Translations under genes and position numbers: made by a program
Notes under the pieces: model-generated
Seen by the model: the letters and a program-made list of their open reading frames with translations, nothing else
Told to the model about the DNA's origin: nothing
Database searches by the model: none
Shown: piece by piece, positions 33,900-43,188 of the stretch
Layout of the letters: each line of letters begins with the position of its first letter
How positions within the stretch are numbered: position 1 is the first letter of the stretch
NCBI RefSeq assembly: GCF_030489605.1
Contig: NZ_JAUKFY010000008.1
Span: 62,001 to 126,000, forward strand
Length of the DNA: 64,000 nucleotides
Direction of reading: 5' to 3'
DNA from: Brevibacillus laterosporus
Lineage (GTDB): Bacteria; Bacillota; Bacilli; Brevibacillales; Brevibacillaceae

Positions 33900-35159
33900 T
33901 TGGATATCATAAGAATATTCAAAAATAAAAACTATACATATCTTTTTCTGGCGAATGTAACCTCCTCTATGGGGAATAAAATTGGTCTCATCGCATTCAC
34001 ATTATATATTCTTACAAGATTTTCTTCACAGCCTATCTTTGCTACCATTACAGAATTAATGTACTCTCTCCCCATGCTTGTCATTTTCTTGTTCATTGGT
34101 GCTGTGGCAGATCGTTTTGACCGCAAAAAGGTTGCTTCTTGGGCGGATTTTATTTGTGCTTTTCTTTCTATAGGATTACTTTTTAGTATTGCCATTGATT
34201 CCATCGTCCTTTCCTTTTTCATCATATTTGTCAGGAGTGCAGTCTCTAATTTTTTTGGTCCTGCACAAAGAGCTATCATGCAAGGCATTTTAACCAAAAA
34301 GGAATATCCAGTAGCTACCGGTTTAAATCAAATGGTAAACAGCATTCTAATATTAGTAGGCAGTTCCATTAGTATCTTTCTTTATTGGCACATTGGTATA
34401 GAGGGAGCAATCTTGATAGATGCCATATCATATCTGGTATCTGGATTGCTAATCCAATTTTGCAATATCAAAGTAGAAATCAGATTGCCAAATGGTGAGA
34501 AATCGTGGAAAGATGTATCAATAGGAGCCTTGATATCAGATTTCAGCAAAGGTGTTCGATATATTTGGAATAATAAACCAGTATTAGCCATATCAAGTGC
34601 TTTTTTTCTATTTGGAATTATAAATGCCGGTTATGCACTCATTCCTACTTACGCATTGAAGTATAAACTTGCTCCAGAGTCATATGAGACAGTATTGCTA
34701 TGGATGGGGATTGTGTCAGGGGTAGGTTCTTTGTTTGGAAGTATAGTGGGGTCCTATTTAGCAACTAAAATGAAACTTTATCACATAGCAGTTCTTTCCC
34801 TTATAATTATGGGGAGCTCGGTTGTTTTCTCAGGTCTTACGAACAACGTCTCCATTTTTATTCTCCTTGATTTTTTCATTTCTCTGGCTTTTCCCTTATT
34901 AAACATAGGTTTTGGTGGTTGGTTGCCAAGCCTCGTTGACCCCAAAATAATTGGAAGAGTATACGGGTGCCTTACGCCTATGATGATGCTGTCACATTCT
35001 GTTACGTTGGGGATTATCGCAGTTACGTTCCCTGTCTATATAGGTGTAAGCTTCTTATTCTTCATACACGGCACATGTATGCTTCTAGCGGCCATTTTTT
35101 ACTACTATATCTTTCAAAAGAATTTTGCAAATAAGCGAGTTGTTGAGCAACAGATGTAA
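33900..35159 (+). CDS. MFS transporter, probable RiPP product exporter
   Basis: A 419-residue membrane protein with about 12 helices and no signal peptide. The start is TTG at 33900, backed by AAGAAGGAG 8 nt upstream. 'LFIGAVADRFDRKKVASWADF' (about residues 59-79) is the MFS loop 2-3 signature in the form seen in MefA-like drug exporters (MFS_3, PF05977). It lies last in the RiPP cassette in the same direction and shares its AT-rich composition, so export of the mature peptide and self-protection are likely. An unrelated drug exporter cannot be excluded. Confidence 0.82.
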   Translation: MDIIRIFKNKNYTYLFLANVTSSMGNKIGLIAFTLYILTRFSSQPIFATITELMYSLPMLVIFLFIGAVADRFDRKKVASWADFICAFLSIGLLFSIAIDSIVLSFFIIFVRSAVSNFFGPAQRAIMQGILTKKEYPVATGLNQMVNSILILVGSSISIFLYWHIGIEGAILIDAISYLVSGLLIQFCNIKVEIRLPNGEKSWKDVSIGALISDFSKGVRYIWNNKPVLAISSAFFLFGIINAGYALIPTYALKYKLAPESYETVLLWMGIVSGVGSLFGSIVGSYLATKMKLYHIAVLSLIIMGSSVVFSGLTNNVSIFILLDFFISLAFPLLNIGFGGWLPSLVDPKIIGRVYGCLTPMMMLSHSVTLGIIAVTFPVYIGVSFLFFIHGTCMLLAAIFYYYIFQKNFANKRVVEQQM

Positions 35160-35285
35160 AAGCAAGTAATGGAAACAATTCGTTTGAAAAATCGCTTTTT
35201 CCTCTTATGCCCATTCGTTATAATGAAAAGACAAAAGGATGATAACGGGTCCATATAGGTAACTAAAAAAGCGGGGAATTCATGT

Positions 35286-36515
35286 ATGCAGCAAAATTTT
35301 TTTGAGCAGTACCAGCATAGTGATATAGATGAATTGGCAGATGTTATAGGTGAATTACTACAAAATCCAATTACCATTGAAGATTTGGATCATCGGCTGA
35401 TAGCTTATAGCTCTCACGGTGATAGCACCGATCCAGCACGTTGGTCTACGATTATGGGACGGCGTGTGCCAGAAACAGTATTGGCAAGGCTCTGGAAGGA
35501 TGGCGTTTTTCAACAGCTCTTTTCGCAAAAGGACCCCGTACATATTCCTGAAAAGAAAGAGATTGGACTTGGAAAGCGGGTTGCAATTGCGATACGCAGA
35601 GGCAATGATATCTTGGGCTATATCTGGGCGCAGGAGGTAAATCGTGCCTTGACCTCCTGGGACGATGAAATTCTTCGTCAGGCTGCTAAGGAATCGGTGC
35701 CTCGACTGTTGCAACGACAAGGAAAGCGCAAAGCCGAGCAGGATAGACAAAAAGAATTCCTCTGGGAGCTTTTGCTTGGTGGACACGGCGAGGAGACGAA
35801 GCTGCAACAGAAGGCGATTAATCTACACATGAAGATTGTTCCTCCATTGCTGGTTTCTACCATAGAGGTGCTGGAAGGCAAGGGTGAACAGCTACACCAA
35901 TTGCTGTATCCTCTATTGATGCGAGATAAAATTTACAGTCTGACAGATGGTTCTCAGCTTATTTTGCTCATGCTGCACCCTAAAGGGCAAGCTGTTACAG
36001 AAGATGCGCTGGTTGCTTATTCTGAGCAATTTTTAGAGGAATGCATGTCTAAGCTCACAGATAAGTTTGGAAAGGGAAAAGCCCATATTGGCTGCGGCCG
36101 TCCGGTTTGTTCCCTCATTGAAGGGCGCCAAAGCTATCAAGAGGCTTTGCAAATGAATGTAATAAAACGGCTGTTTCCTGAGGAGACAGAGCGGATACTG
36201 AGATTTCAGCAATTGGGAATCTACCGTTTCTTGCCTCAGATGAAAAGCTGGAATAAAGAACAAGCCTACAAGAATGATCAGCTAGCTAAGCTGCTTTATT
36301 ATGATCAGGAAAACCAAACGAATTTAACCGAAACGTTGGAGGTCTTTCTTGATCATGTGGGCAAGGTTAACCGAACAGCGGCTCATCTGCATATTCATAT
36401 TAATACGCTTAGCTATCGATTGAAGCGCATTGAAGAAATCATGCAGATTGATTTAGATGATCCAAACCAGCGATATTCGCTCTATATTGATTTAAAGGTA
36501 ATGAAGCTGGGATAG
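35286..36515 (+). CDS. adeR: CdaR/PucR-family activator, probable AdeR
   Basis: A 409-residue transcription regulator of the CdaR/PucR type. The N-terminal half (about 1-130) looks like a sensory domain, including 'GYIWAQEVNRALTSWDDE'. The middle is the GGDEF-like region of this family. The C-terminal PucR helix-turn-helix (PF13556) is about residues 340-400, with 'NLTETLEVFLDH' and 'NRTAAHLHIHINTLSYRLKRIEE'. It sits immediately upstream of ald in the same direction, as AdeR does in Bacillus, where it activates alanine dehydrogenase in response to alanine. The start at 35286 is preferred over the out-of-frame ATG at 35282. A TATAAT at 35219-35224 is a likely -10. Confidence 0.8.
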   Translation: MQQNFFEQYQHSDIDELADVIGELLQNPITIEDLDHRLIAYSSHGDSTDPARWSTIMGRRVPETVLARLWKDGVFQQLFSQKDPVHIPEKKEIGLGKRVAIAIRRGNDILGYIWAQEVNRALTSWDDEILRQAAKESVPRLLQRQGKRKAEQDRQKEFLWELLLGGHGEETKLQQKAINLHMKIVPPLLVSTIEVLEGKGEQLHQLLYPLLMRDKIYSLTDGSQLILLMLHPKGQAVTEDALVAYSEQFLEECMSKLTDKFGKGKAHIGCGRPVCSLIEGRQSYQEALQMNVIKRLFPEETERILRFQQLGIYRFLPQMKSWNKEQAYKNDQLAKLLYYDQENQTNLTETLEVFLDHVGKVNRTAAHLHIHINTLSYRLKRIEEIMQIDLDDPNQRYSLYIDLKVMKLG

Positions 36516-36527
36516 TTCTTTTGCGCA

Positions 36528-36545
36528 TTTGTGAAAATTCACAAA
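36528..36545 (+). promoter_or_regulatory. Palindrome in the adeR-ald intergenic region (candidate AdeR operator)
   Basis: TTTGTGAAAATTCACAAA has 8-bp arms (TTTGTGAA / TTCACAAA) around a 2-nt centre. It lies 13 bp after the adeR stop and 127 bp before the ald start, a typical place for an activator site. The link to AdeR is inferred. Confidence 0.5.
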
Positions 36546-36671
36546 CGAACGCTTTTTCTCTCAAAGGAATCTCTAATGCTCCCTTTATGAAAACGCTGTA
36601 TTATTGAGAAGTGAAGAAGATCTTTAAGTGAAAGAGAACTGAGCAGGGGCTATCAAGGGGAGGATTTAATA

Positions 36672-37799
36672 ATGATTATCGGAATTCCTAAAGAGATTAA
36701 AAACAATGAGAACCGTGTAGCGATCACGCCTGCTGGAGTGACAGCATTGGTACAAAGCGGTCATCAAGTATTAGTTGAAACAAATGCAGGACTAGGCAGT
36801 GGATTTATTGATACTGAATATCAAGCAGTGGGGGCTACTATCGTTCCAACAGCGGCAGATGCTTGGGCAGCTGATATGGTGATGAAAGTAAAAGAACCGC
36901 TTGCTGTTGAATATAACTATTTCCGTGAAGGACAAATTCTATTTACTTATTTGCACTTGGCGCCGGAACCAGAATTGACCAAGGCGTTGGTTGATAAAAA
37001 AGTGATTGCCATCGCTTATGAAACCATCCAAATGCCAAATGGCTCACTTCCGCTGTTAATGCCGATGAGTGAAGTAGCAGGACGTATGTCTGTTCAAATC
37101 GGAGCTCAATTCCTCGAAAAACCATACGGCGGTAAAGGTGTACTTCTAGGAAGCGTTCCGGGCGTTCCAAAAGGTGAGGTTGTCATTGTCGGTGGTGGTA
37201 TTGTAGGGACCAACGCTGCGAAAATGGCAGTAGGCTTAGGTGCAAATGTTACGATTTTAGACATTAGTGCTGATCGTCTTCGTCAATTAGATGACCTATT
37301 TGGTGGACGTGTTCACACATTGATTTCTAACAGCTTTAACATTGCTAACGCAGTGAAAAAAGCAGATTTGTTAGTGGGGGCAGTTCTAATTCCAGGTGCT
37401 CGTGCTCCACGTCTGGTAACAGAAGAAATGGTAAAAACAATGGCTCCAGGGTCTGTGATCGTTGACGTTGCAATTGACCAAGGCGGTTCTATTGAAACGA
37501 TTGACCGCATCACTACACATGATAACCCAACCTATGAAAAGCATGGAGTTATCCATTACTCCGTAGCCAATATGCCAGGAGCAGTAGCTCGTACCTCTAC
37601 TCTCGCTCTAACAAATGTAACTGTTCCTTATGCTGTGCAAATTGCTAATAAAGGATATGTGGAAGCAATCCGTAGCAACCAAGCTCTAGCAAAAGGTGTT
37701 AACGTTATTAATGGTCAAGTAACCTATAAAGCAGTTGCGGATACACACAATCTGCCATTTGTTGCTTTGGAAGAGGCGTTACTAGTAGCAAGTAAATAA
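36672..37799 (+). CDS. ald: Alanine dehydrogenase
   Basis: The enzyme catalyses NAD-dependent oxidative deamination of L-alanine to pyruvate and ammonia. It is used for growth on alanine and during sporulation. The 375 residues are the full family length. Substrate-binding residues are R15 (NENRVAI), K74 (KVKEPL) and H95 (YLHLAPEP). The NAD-binding Rossmann loop is '[16 protein letters not shown]' around 170-185, and the catalytic Asp region is '[10 protein letters not shown]'. '[16 protein letters not shown]' is another hallmark. AGGGGAGGA precedes the ATG. It is controlled most likely by the AdeR-like protein upstream. A long terminator follows. Confidence 0.96.
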   Translation: MIIGIPKEIKNNENRVAITPAGVTALVQSGHQVLVETNAGLGSGFIDTEYQAVGATIVPTAADAWAADMVMKVKEPLAVEYNYFREGQILFTYLHLAPEPELTKALVDKKVIAIAYETIQMPNGSLPLLMPMSEVAGRMSVQIGAQFLEKPYGGKGVLLGSVPGVPKGEVVIVGGGIVGTNAAKMAVGLGANVTILDISADRLRQLDDLFGGRVHTLISNSFNIANAVKKADLLVGAVLIPGARAPRLVTEEMVKTMAPGSVIVDVAIDQGGSIETIDRITTHDNPTYEKHGVIHYSVANMPGAVARTSTLALTNVTVPYAVQIANKGYVEAIRSNQALAKGVNVINGQVTYKAVADTHNLPFVALEEALLVASK

Positions 37800-37829
37800 G
37801 AAGTTCCAGATTATAAAAATAATTCATTT

Positions 37830-37881
37830 GAAAAAGTGCCATACTTTTTGTTAAAAAAGGTATAGCACTTTTTCTTTTTTT
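37830..37881 (+). terminator. Terminator after ald
   Basis: AAAAAGTGCCATAC pairs with GTATAGCACTTTTT (one mismatch), followed by CTTTTTTT. Confidence 0.85.
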
Positions 37882-37961
37882 GACTTTCTATCCAATGCCA
37901 AAGGTTTGTGGTATGCTCTTATATCGAGAACAGAATATGCGTTAGGAGTGAAGTGGCAACA

Positions 37962-39050
37962 ATGTACAAGCACCTAAAAAAGTTTATCTTTAAAATGGAT
38001 CCTGAATCGGCGCACGAGAATGCGATTAATGGACTACGAATGGCTGACAGCATTCCTTTAGGCAAAAAGGTATTAAACATGATGTACGGCTATGAAAATC
38101 CAATGCTCGCAAACAAAGTATGGGATATCGTTTTCCCTAATCCGGTAGGACTGGCGGCTGGGTTCGATAAAAATGCCGAGGTGTATATTCCGCTCGGATT
38201 AATGGGATTCGGCCATGTGGAAGTCGGCACGTTAACTCCGCTAGCTCAACCAGGTAATGACAAGCCGCGTTGTTTTCGCTTAAAGGAAGATCAGGCGATT
38301 ATCAACCGAATGGGTTTTAATAACCACGGTGTACAAGCAGCAGCGAAATCCTTGAGTCATTATCAGGATGCCTGCATGCCAGTTGGGGTAAACATTGGAA
38401 AAAATAAACTAACTCCTAATGATCAAGCAGCAAGTGACTATGAAAAATGCCTCGAAGCACTATATCCCTATGGTCATTATTTTACGATTAATGTAAGCTC
38501 ACCTAACACTCCTAACTTACGTGACTTGCAGGAAGTAGATAGTTTACGCCATCTTTTGCGGACAATCCGTAAGAAAGCGGATCAGCTAGAGAAATACGGT
38601 GCGAAACGTAAACCAATCCTCTTAAAAGTAGCCCCAGACATGTCGGATGAGCATATGAGCGATGTTGTTCATGTTGCTTTAGAAGAGGAAATGGATGGTT
38701 TGATTGCCACCAACACTACTCTGTCTCGAGAAGGCGTTTCCGATCGCAGGCTGGCGAAGGAAGCAGGAGGACTGAGCGGTCCAATGCTATTGCCGCGTGC
38801 AACCGAATGCGTTCGTGATATTTATAAAGCAGTAGGCGACAAAATGCCTATCATTGGGGTAGGGGGTATCTTCACTGGTGATGATGCGTACCGCATGATG
38901 AGAGCAGGTGCGTCTATGACCCAGATTTATACGAGCATGATCTATGTGGGACCCGGTGCTGCCACAGAGATTAACAAGCGTTTGGTTCAGCTTATGAAGC
39001 GAGATGGATTTACTCATATTAGTGAAATTATTGGGATTGATCATAAATAA
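37962..39050 (+). CDS. pyrD: Dihydroorotate dehydrogenase (quinone), class 2
   Basis: The enzyme oxidises dihydroorotate to orotate in pyrimidine synthesis and passes electrons to membrane quinones through FMN. Class 2 is indicated by the N-terminal helical extension ('FIFKMDPESAHENA'), the 'GLAAGFDKN' motif, and 'EVGTLTPLAQPGNDKPRCFRL'. The catalytic Ser is in 'INVSSPNTPNLR'. FMN contacts are in 'GVGGIFTGDDAY'. The ATG at 37962 gives 362 residues; an in-frame GTG at 37953 has a better-spaced AGGAG and could be the true start. It stands alone, outside a pyr operon. This differs from Bacillus subtilis, where the class 1B enzyme is in the operon. Confidence 0.92.
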   Translation: MYKHLKKFIFKMDPESAHENAINGLRMADSIPLGKKVLNMMYGYENPMLANKVWDIVFPNPVGLAAGFDKNAEVYIPLGLMGFGHVEVGTLTPLAQPGNDKPRCFRLKEDQAIINRMGFNNHGVQAAAKSLSHYQDACMPVGVNIGKNKLTPNDQAASDYEKCLEALYPYGHYFTINVSSPNTPNLRDLQEVDSLRHLLRTIRKKADQLEKYGAKRKPILLKVAPDMSDEHMSDVVHVALEEEMDGLIATNTTLSREGVSDRRLAKEAGGLSGPMLLPRATECVRDIYKAVGDKMPIIGVGGIFTGDDAYRMMRAGASMTQIYTSMIYVGPGAATEINKRLVQLMKRDGFTHISEIIGIDHK

Positions 39051-39065
39051 AGGTGGAATTCTGCT

Positions 39066-39101
39066 AAAAGGAGCTCTTTCGTTTTGAAAGACTCCTTTTT
39101 T
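39066..39101 (+). terminator. Terminator after pyrD
   Basis: AAAAGGAG...CTTTC pairs with GAAAG...CTCCTTTT with a small internal mismatch, followed by a T-run. Confidence 0.8.
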
Positions 39102-39214
39102 ATATGCCGATTTTTCTACACATTGTTCAAAAATTTGCTTGGGATTTCCCAAAAACCAGATACAATATATGTGAGACGATACAATAAGAGAAATGATTAT
39201 AGGGGGTTAGTGTA

Positions 39215-40141
39215 ATGCGAATACTGATGGTAGGTGCGGGTGCAATTGGTGGATATTTCGGATGTCGTTTAGTGGAGAGTGGCAGAGATGTTACTTTTCT
39301 TGTGCGTCAAAAACGTAAGGAACAACTGGAAGAGCGAGGTCTAGTTATTCAAAGCGTAAATGGCGATTCCACAGTCCATCCCGCCTTATTAGTAGCTGGA
39401 GAAGAAGCGACCCCTTTTGATGTCATTATGTTATCGCCAAAAGCATACCATCTGGAGGATGTAATCCATGATATTGCTCCCTATGTGGGTGAGGATACGA
39501 TGATCATCCCGCTTTTAAATGGAATTGCTCATATGCAGCCATTACAGGAGCATTTTGGGGCTGAAAAGGTTTTGGGCGGATTGTGCTTTATAGAGACAAC
39601 GCTAAATGCTGACGGGGATATCGTCCAAACTAGTAAGGCTCACAGGCTCGTTTTTGGGGAATGGAATGGAGGCACGTCCGAGCGAGCAGAGCGATTATAT
39701 GAGTATGTAAAAGCAGCGAATGCGAGCTTTGAATTATCTCATAACATTCAGCAGGAGGCTTGGCAAAAATATTTGTTTATTACGATGCTCTCAGGTATTA
39801 CCACCTTGATGAACGCAGCAGTAGGACCCATTCGCGATTCTCCATTTGGAATCGAGCTGACCAAACAAGTAACAGAGGAATGTGTGAGAGTTATGATGGC
39901 GATTGGCGCTCCTATCTCTGCTGACATGGCAGATCGTGTGATGGAGACTTTTAAGCAACAGGGCTATAAAATGAAATCCTCTATGCTGCGAGATATGGAA
40001 AAACGTCTGCCAATTGAAGGAGAGCATTTGCAGGGATACCTGCTGCGTCTTGCCGAACAGCAGGGAATAGAAACACCAATGCTGCGAATTGTTTATAATA
40101 ACGTAAGAATTTATGAACAAAAGCGTCAAAGCACATTCTAA
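39215..40141 (+). CDS. panE: 2-dehydropantoate 2-reductase (ApbA/PanE family)
   Basis: A 308-residue NADPH-dependent reductase of the ApbA/PanE family, which makes pantoate for CoA synthesis. The NADPH-binding loop is 'MVGAGAIGGYFGCRL' at residues 5-19. The catalytic lysine is in 'EAWQKYLFITMLSGITTLMN', and a conserved Glu/His stretch 'IEGEHLQGYLLRLAEQQGIE' forms the C-terminal active-site part. Some ApbA-family proteins act on other ketoacids, so the substrate is less certain than the family. AGGGGGTTAG precedes the ATG. A 39-bp gap separates it from ispH and no terminator is seen, so they may be co-transcribed. Confidence 0.85.
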   Translation: MRILMVGAGAIGGYFGCRLVESGRDVTFLVRQKRKEQLEERGLVIQSVNGDSTVHPALLVAGEEATPFDVIMLSPKAYHLEDVIHDIAPYVGEDTMIIPLLNGIAHMQPLQEHFGAEKVLGGLCFIETTLNADGDIVQTSKAHRLVFGEWNGGTSERAERLYEYVKAANASFELSHNIQQEAWQKYLFITMLSGITTLMNAAVGPIRDSPFGIELTKQVTEECVRVMMAIGAPISADMADRVMETFKQQGYKMKSSMLRDMEKRLPIEGEHLQGYLLRLAEQQGIETPMLRIVYNNVRIYEQKRQSTF

Positions 40142-40179
40142 TGTTATAATAAGGGGCAGAAAAGGAGGGCTATGCTGAT

Positions 40180-41130
40180 ATGGAAGTTGTAAAAATTGCT
40201 CCCCGTGGTTATTGCTATGGCGTAGTAGATGCCATGGTACTGGCTATTAAAACGGCAAAAAATCAAAATGTGCCGCGCCCTATCTACATTTTGGGAATGA
40301 TCGTGCATAATGCGCATGTGACGGAAGCCTTTGAACGTGAAGGAGTTATCACGTTGGATGGAGAAGATCGTCTAGCGCTTTTAGATAAAATTGATCACGG
40401 AACCGTTATATTCACTGCTCATGGAGTATCGCCAGAAGTCCGCAAAAAGGCGAAGGAAAAAGGTCTGACGGTTGTGGATGCTACTTGTCCTGATGTAACG
40501 AAAACGCATGATCTCATTAAAGAGAAGGTGGAGGAAGGCTACCATATTCTCTATATTGGTAAAAAAGGACATCCTGAGCCGGAGGGCGCCATTGGGATAG
40601 CGCCTGATCGCGTTCATTTGGTTCAAACGCTGGAAGATTTGCAAAACGTACACATTAAGACTGACAAATTGGTGGTCACAAACCAGACAACGATGAGCCA
40701 ATGGGATGTCAGACACATTATGGAAGCTATTGTAAAGAAATACCCTTCGGTAGAGGTGCACAATGAAATATGCATGGCTACACAGGTTAGACAGGAAGCG
40801 GTAGCAAAACATGCTGGTAAAGCAGAGGTAACGATCGTTGTAGGGGATCCTCGAAGTAATAATTCCAATCGTTTGGCACAGGTTTCAGAGGAGATTGCGG
40901 GCGTTCCGAGTTATCGCATTTCTGATCTGTCTGAGCTTAATATTGAGTGGCTGAAGGGGAAAAAGAGTGTATCTGTTACCGCAGGTGCATCTACTCCGAC
41001 ACCATTAACGAGGGAAGTTATTGCTTTTCTTGAACAGTTTGATGAGCATGATCCTTCTACATGGGAAAAAGTACGGACAGTTAATTTTGATAAGCTGTTA
41101 CCTACCGTAAAAGAAGAGAAAAAAGAGTAA
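40180..41130 (+). CDS. ispH: 4-hydroxy-3-methylbut-2-enyl diphosphate reductase
   Basis: The last enzyme of the MEP isoprenoid pathway turns HMBPP into IPP and DMAPP. The 316-residue protein has the three 4Fe-4S cysteines C12 (GYCYGV), C103 (DATCPDV) and C198 (NEICMAT). Substrate-binding histidines include H43 (IVHNAHV) and H81 (FTAHGVS). A conserved 'RSNNSNRL' and 'GASTPTPL' bind the diphosphate. All are intact. AAAGGAGGG precedes the ATG by 8-9 nt. It lies directly downstream of the panE-like gene. It is essential in species that rely on the MEP pathway. Confidence 0.96.
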   Translation: MEVVKIAPRGYCYGVVDAMVLAIKTAKNQNVPRPIYILGMIVHNAHVTEAFEREGVITLDGEDRLALLDKIDHGTVIFTAHGVSPEVRKKAKEKGLTVVDATCPDVTKTHDLIKEKVEEGYHILYIGKKGHPEPEGAIGIAPDRVHLVQTLEDLQNVHIKTDKLVVTNQTTMSQWDVRHIMEAIVKKYPSVEVHNEICMATQVRQEAVAKHAGKAEVTIVVGDPRSNNSNRLAQVSEEIAGVPSYRISDLSELNIEWLKGKKSVSVTAGASTPTPLTREVIAFLEQFDEHDPSTWEKVRTVNFDKLLPTVKEEKKE

Positions 41131-41149
41131 AAGTGGCAATCTGATACAA

Positions 41150-41188
41150 AAACAGCTTCTTCGGTAATTCCGATTGAAGCTGTTCTTT
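41150..41188 (+). terminator. Terminator after ispH
   Basis: AACAGCTTC...TCGG pairs with CCGA...GAAGCTGTT around a short loop, followed by CTTTAT. Moderately strong. Confidence 0.55.
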
Positions 41189-41214
41189 ATGTGGAAAGTA
41201 GAGGAGAAAACTGC

Positions 41215-42432
41215 ATGAACAGCAAAAATAACCAGCATACTTTTACAAACGAAAGCGCTTCAAATGCTTACGTAGCCTTAGGTGGACTTTATATCTTTTT
41301 GTATTATGCTATGGGTGCTTACTCGCCTCTATTAACAGAGTACTTTAAATCCATTCACTTAACTGGAGTTGAAATTGGTACTCTTAGTTCGATCACTCCT
41401 GTAGTATCCTTGCTCCTGCAGCCTATTTGGGGAATGATTTGTGACCGCTTTCAGGTTCGGAAAAAGGCGCTGATTCTGGCACTTATCGTTGCAGCCTGCG
41501 TGTCATTTTTGTTTACCTTTATTCATTCCTACGCATGGGTGTTTTTTACCATTGCGCTCTGGTCTGTTTTTCAATGCGCGGCTATCCCGATTTCAGATAG
41601 CTTAACACTTAGCTATGTAAGCAAGCGCTCCATGCATTTTGGCAGTATTCGTTTATGGGGAGCCATTGGATTTGCGATTGCCGCTTTTCTTACTGCCTTG
41701 GCTGTTCAGCAGTGGGGGCCGTCTGCAATTTTTTACAGCACAGGATTTGCTTATTTTATCGCTGTACTCTTTTTGATCAGAATTCCCGATGAGCGAATTG
41801 AGCGCAAGGCGATCACGCGTAATAGCTTTAAAGAAGCCGGAACGCTTTTTAAAGGTCCACGCTTTATACTCTTTCTCGTCTGTACATTTTTCGCATTTGG
41901 TCCAATGAATGCTCATAATACCTGGTTTAATCTATACTATCAGCATATCGGCGGAGAGATTGCCACATTAGGATTTGCTTTTTTACTTTTTGCAGGTAGT
42001 GAAGTACCTTGCATGAAGCTGGCATCAAGCCTTGTCAAAAAAATAGGTCTGGAGCAAACTCTCTTATTTGCTTGCCTTGTCTCTGGTGCCAGGTGGTTTT
42101 TCTACGGAACAGCTCCTAGTACGACAATCGTCCTAAGCTTATTTTTCTTACAAGGGTTATCTGTTGGGCTATTTCTCGCTACGGCTGCTCAATATGTACG
42201 GGATAATACACCGCTTGCCTTGCAGGTAACAGCCCTGGCCCTATTTGCTTCGTTTGGGCAGGGATTAGGCTCGATGTTTGCTAACTACACAGCAGGCTGG
42301 GTTATGGAATACTGCGGTATTTTGCGTACGTATACCTTCTTTGGGATTTCTACCTTACTCGGAACGATCCCTTTATTGCTCATCTGTTATGGTCCTTGGA
42401 AGCGCCGTTCAGAAGATATTGCTGCAAAATAA
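41215..42432 (+). CDS. MFS transporter (PPP / 3-phenylpropionate permease-like family)
   Basis: A 405-residue membrane protein with about 12 helices. The start is at 41215, where GAGGAG lies 8 nt upstream; the earlier in-frame GTG at 41191 has no ribosome site. The pattern 'SITPVVSLLLQPIWGMICDRF' followed by 'HFGSIRLWGAIGFAIAAF' is typical of MFS_1_like (PF12832) permeases, which include HcaT and LacY-like sugar or aromatic-acid transporters. The substrate is unknown. The gene is followed, without any spacer promoter, by the truncated 3' end of another gene. Confidence 0.82.
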   Translation: MNSKNNQHTFTNESASNAYVALGGLYIFLYYAMGAYSPLLTEYFKSIHLTGVEIGTLSSITPVVSLLLQPIWGMICDRFQVRKKALILALIVAACVSFLFTFIHSYAWVFFTIALWSVFQCAAIPISDSLTLSYVSKRSMHFGSIRLWGAIGFAIAAFLTALAVQQWGPSAIFYSTGFAYFIAVLFLIRIPDERIERKAITRNSFKEAGTLFKGPRFILFLVCTFFAFGPMNAHNTWFNLYYQHIGGEIATLGFAFLLFAGSEVPCMKLASSLVKKIGLEQTLLFACLVSGARWFFYGTAPSTTIVLSLFFLQGLSVGLFLATAAQYVRDNTPLALQVTALALFASFGQGLGSMFANYTAGWVMEYCGILRTYTFFGISTLLGTIPLLLICYGPWKRRSEDIAAK

Positions 42433-43108
42433 AATACAGGCATATGAAATTCTCGATGAAACAGGAACTGTCGCTGCAGCCTTTGATGATATATGTCTAT
42501 ATGACAAGGTATTGAGTTTAGAAAAAAATAAGATTCCGAATGGTTCATCAGGCAAGCGTAATGCGGATGGAACAATGAGCTCTTGGGATACATTTATTCC
42601 TTTGAAAGATAGGAAGTCTCTTACCTTAAAACTTAGTCGTCTCTATACCAATGTGGTATCACCTTTTCGTGCTGAATTAAAACCAATAAAACTAGCTAAA
42701 CATCCTGGTACTCAAAAGGATCAGCTTGGAAATAGGTTTACTTTTACAGATTTTACATTTGTTGAATCCAAGGGAAAATCATTTGACCCTCTAACCATAC
42801 CTAAACCAGATACGATTGTTGAGGCAAATCCATCGGAGGTATCCCTTGTTCAATTTGAAGCAACTCTAGCTAAGGGGATTATTTCTACTGGAGTATGGTA
42901 TGCAATGGATGAAAATGGGGAAGAGTACAGAGCTTATTTCGATGAGAAGGAAAGTGAAAAGGACCAAAACGGGATTGTAAAACTGAAAGGATCATTAGGA
43001 ATTGTCGATCTGAAACATCAGCCTAAGAAGCTTACGTTACACTATAAAGTTGCACAAAAACAAAACACTGATATCGATTGGAAAATAGAAATCCCTTTAA
43101 CAAAATAG
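42433..43108 (+). pseudogene. 5'-truncated gene remnant (C-terminal DUF4179/DUF5643-like domain)
   Basis: The frame is open from inside the MFS gene (42278) to 43108, but the part overlapping the MFS gene is not protein-like. The plausible segment starts at 'IQAYEILDETGTVAAAF' (about 42433) and runs some 220 residues with beta-strand-rich composition ('GVWYAMDENGEEYRAYFDE', 'KLTLHYKV'). This resembles the C-terminal half of DUF4179/DUF5643 membrane-anchored proteins that accompany ECF sigma factors. No start codon with a ribosome site, N-terminal domain or membrane helix is present, and no sigma factor is nearby. It is best read as the leftover of a deletion or rearrangement fused behind the MFS gene. 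An internal start at 42572 with a shorter product is possible. Confidence 0.55.
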
Positions 43109-43155
43109 AGAAAGGCAAGTCCATATAAATGGGAAACTGCCTTATGAGATCCCTA

Positions 43156-43188
43156 AAAGATGACCCGATGATCGGAGTCATCTTTTTT
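43156..43188 (+). terminator. Terminator after the gene remnant
   Basis: AAAGATGACCCGAT pairs with ATCGGAGTCATCTTT (one mismatch), followed by TTTTT. Confidence 0.8.

Noticed and set aside
31927-35159. Lasso peptide cluster
   Set aside because: The leader has a YxxP motif, but there is no asparagine-synthetase-like cyclase or transglutaminase-like protease; a radical SAM enzyme is present instead.
42278-42432. Start of the gene-remnant frame inside the MFS transporter gene
   Set aside because: The residues encoded there are not protein-like and have no ribosome site; the MFS frame is clearly the real gene up to 42432.
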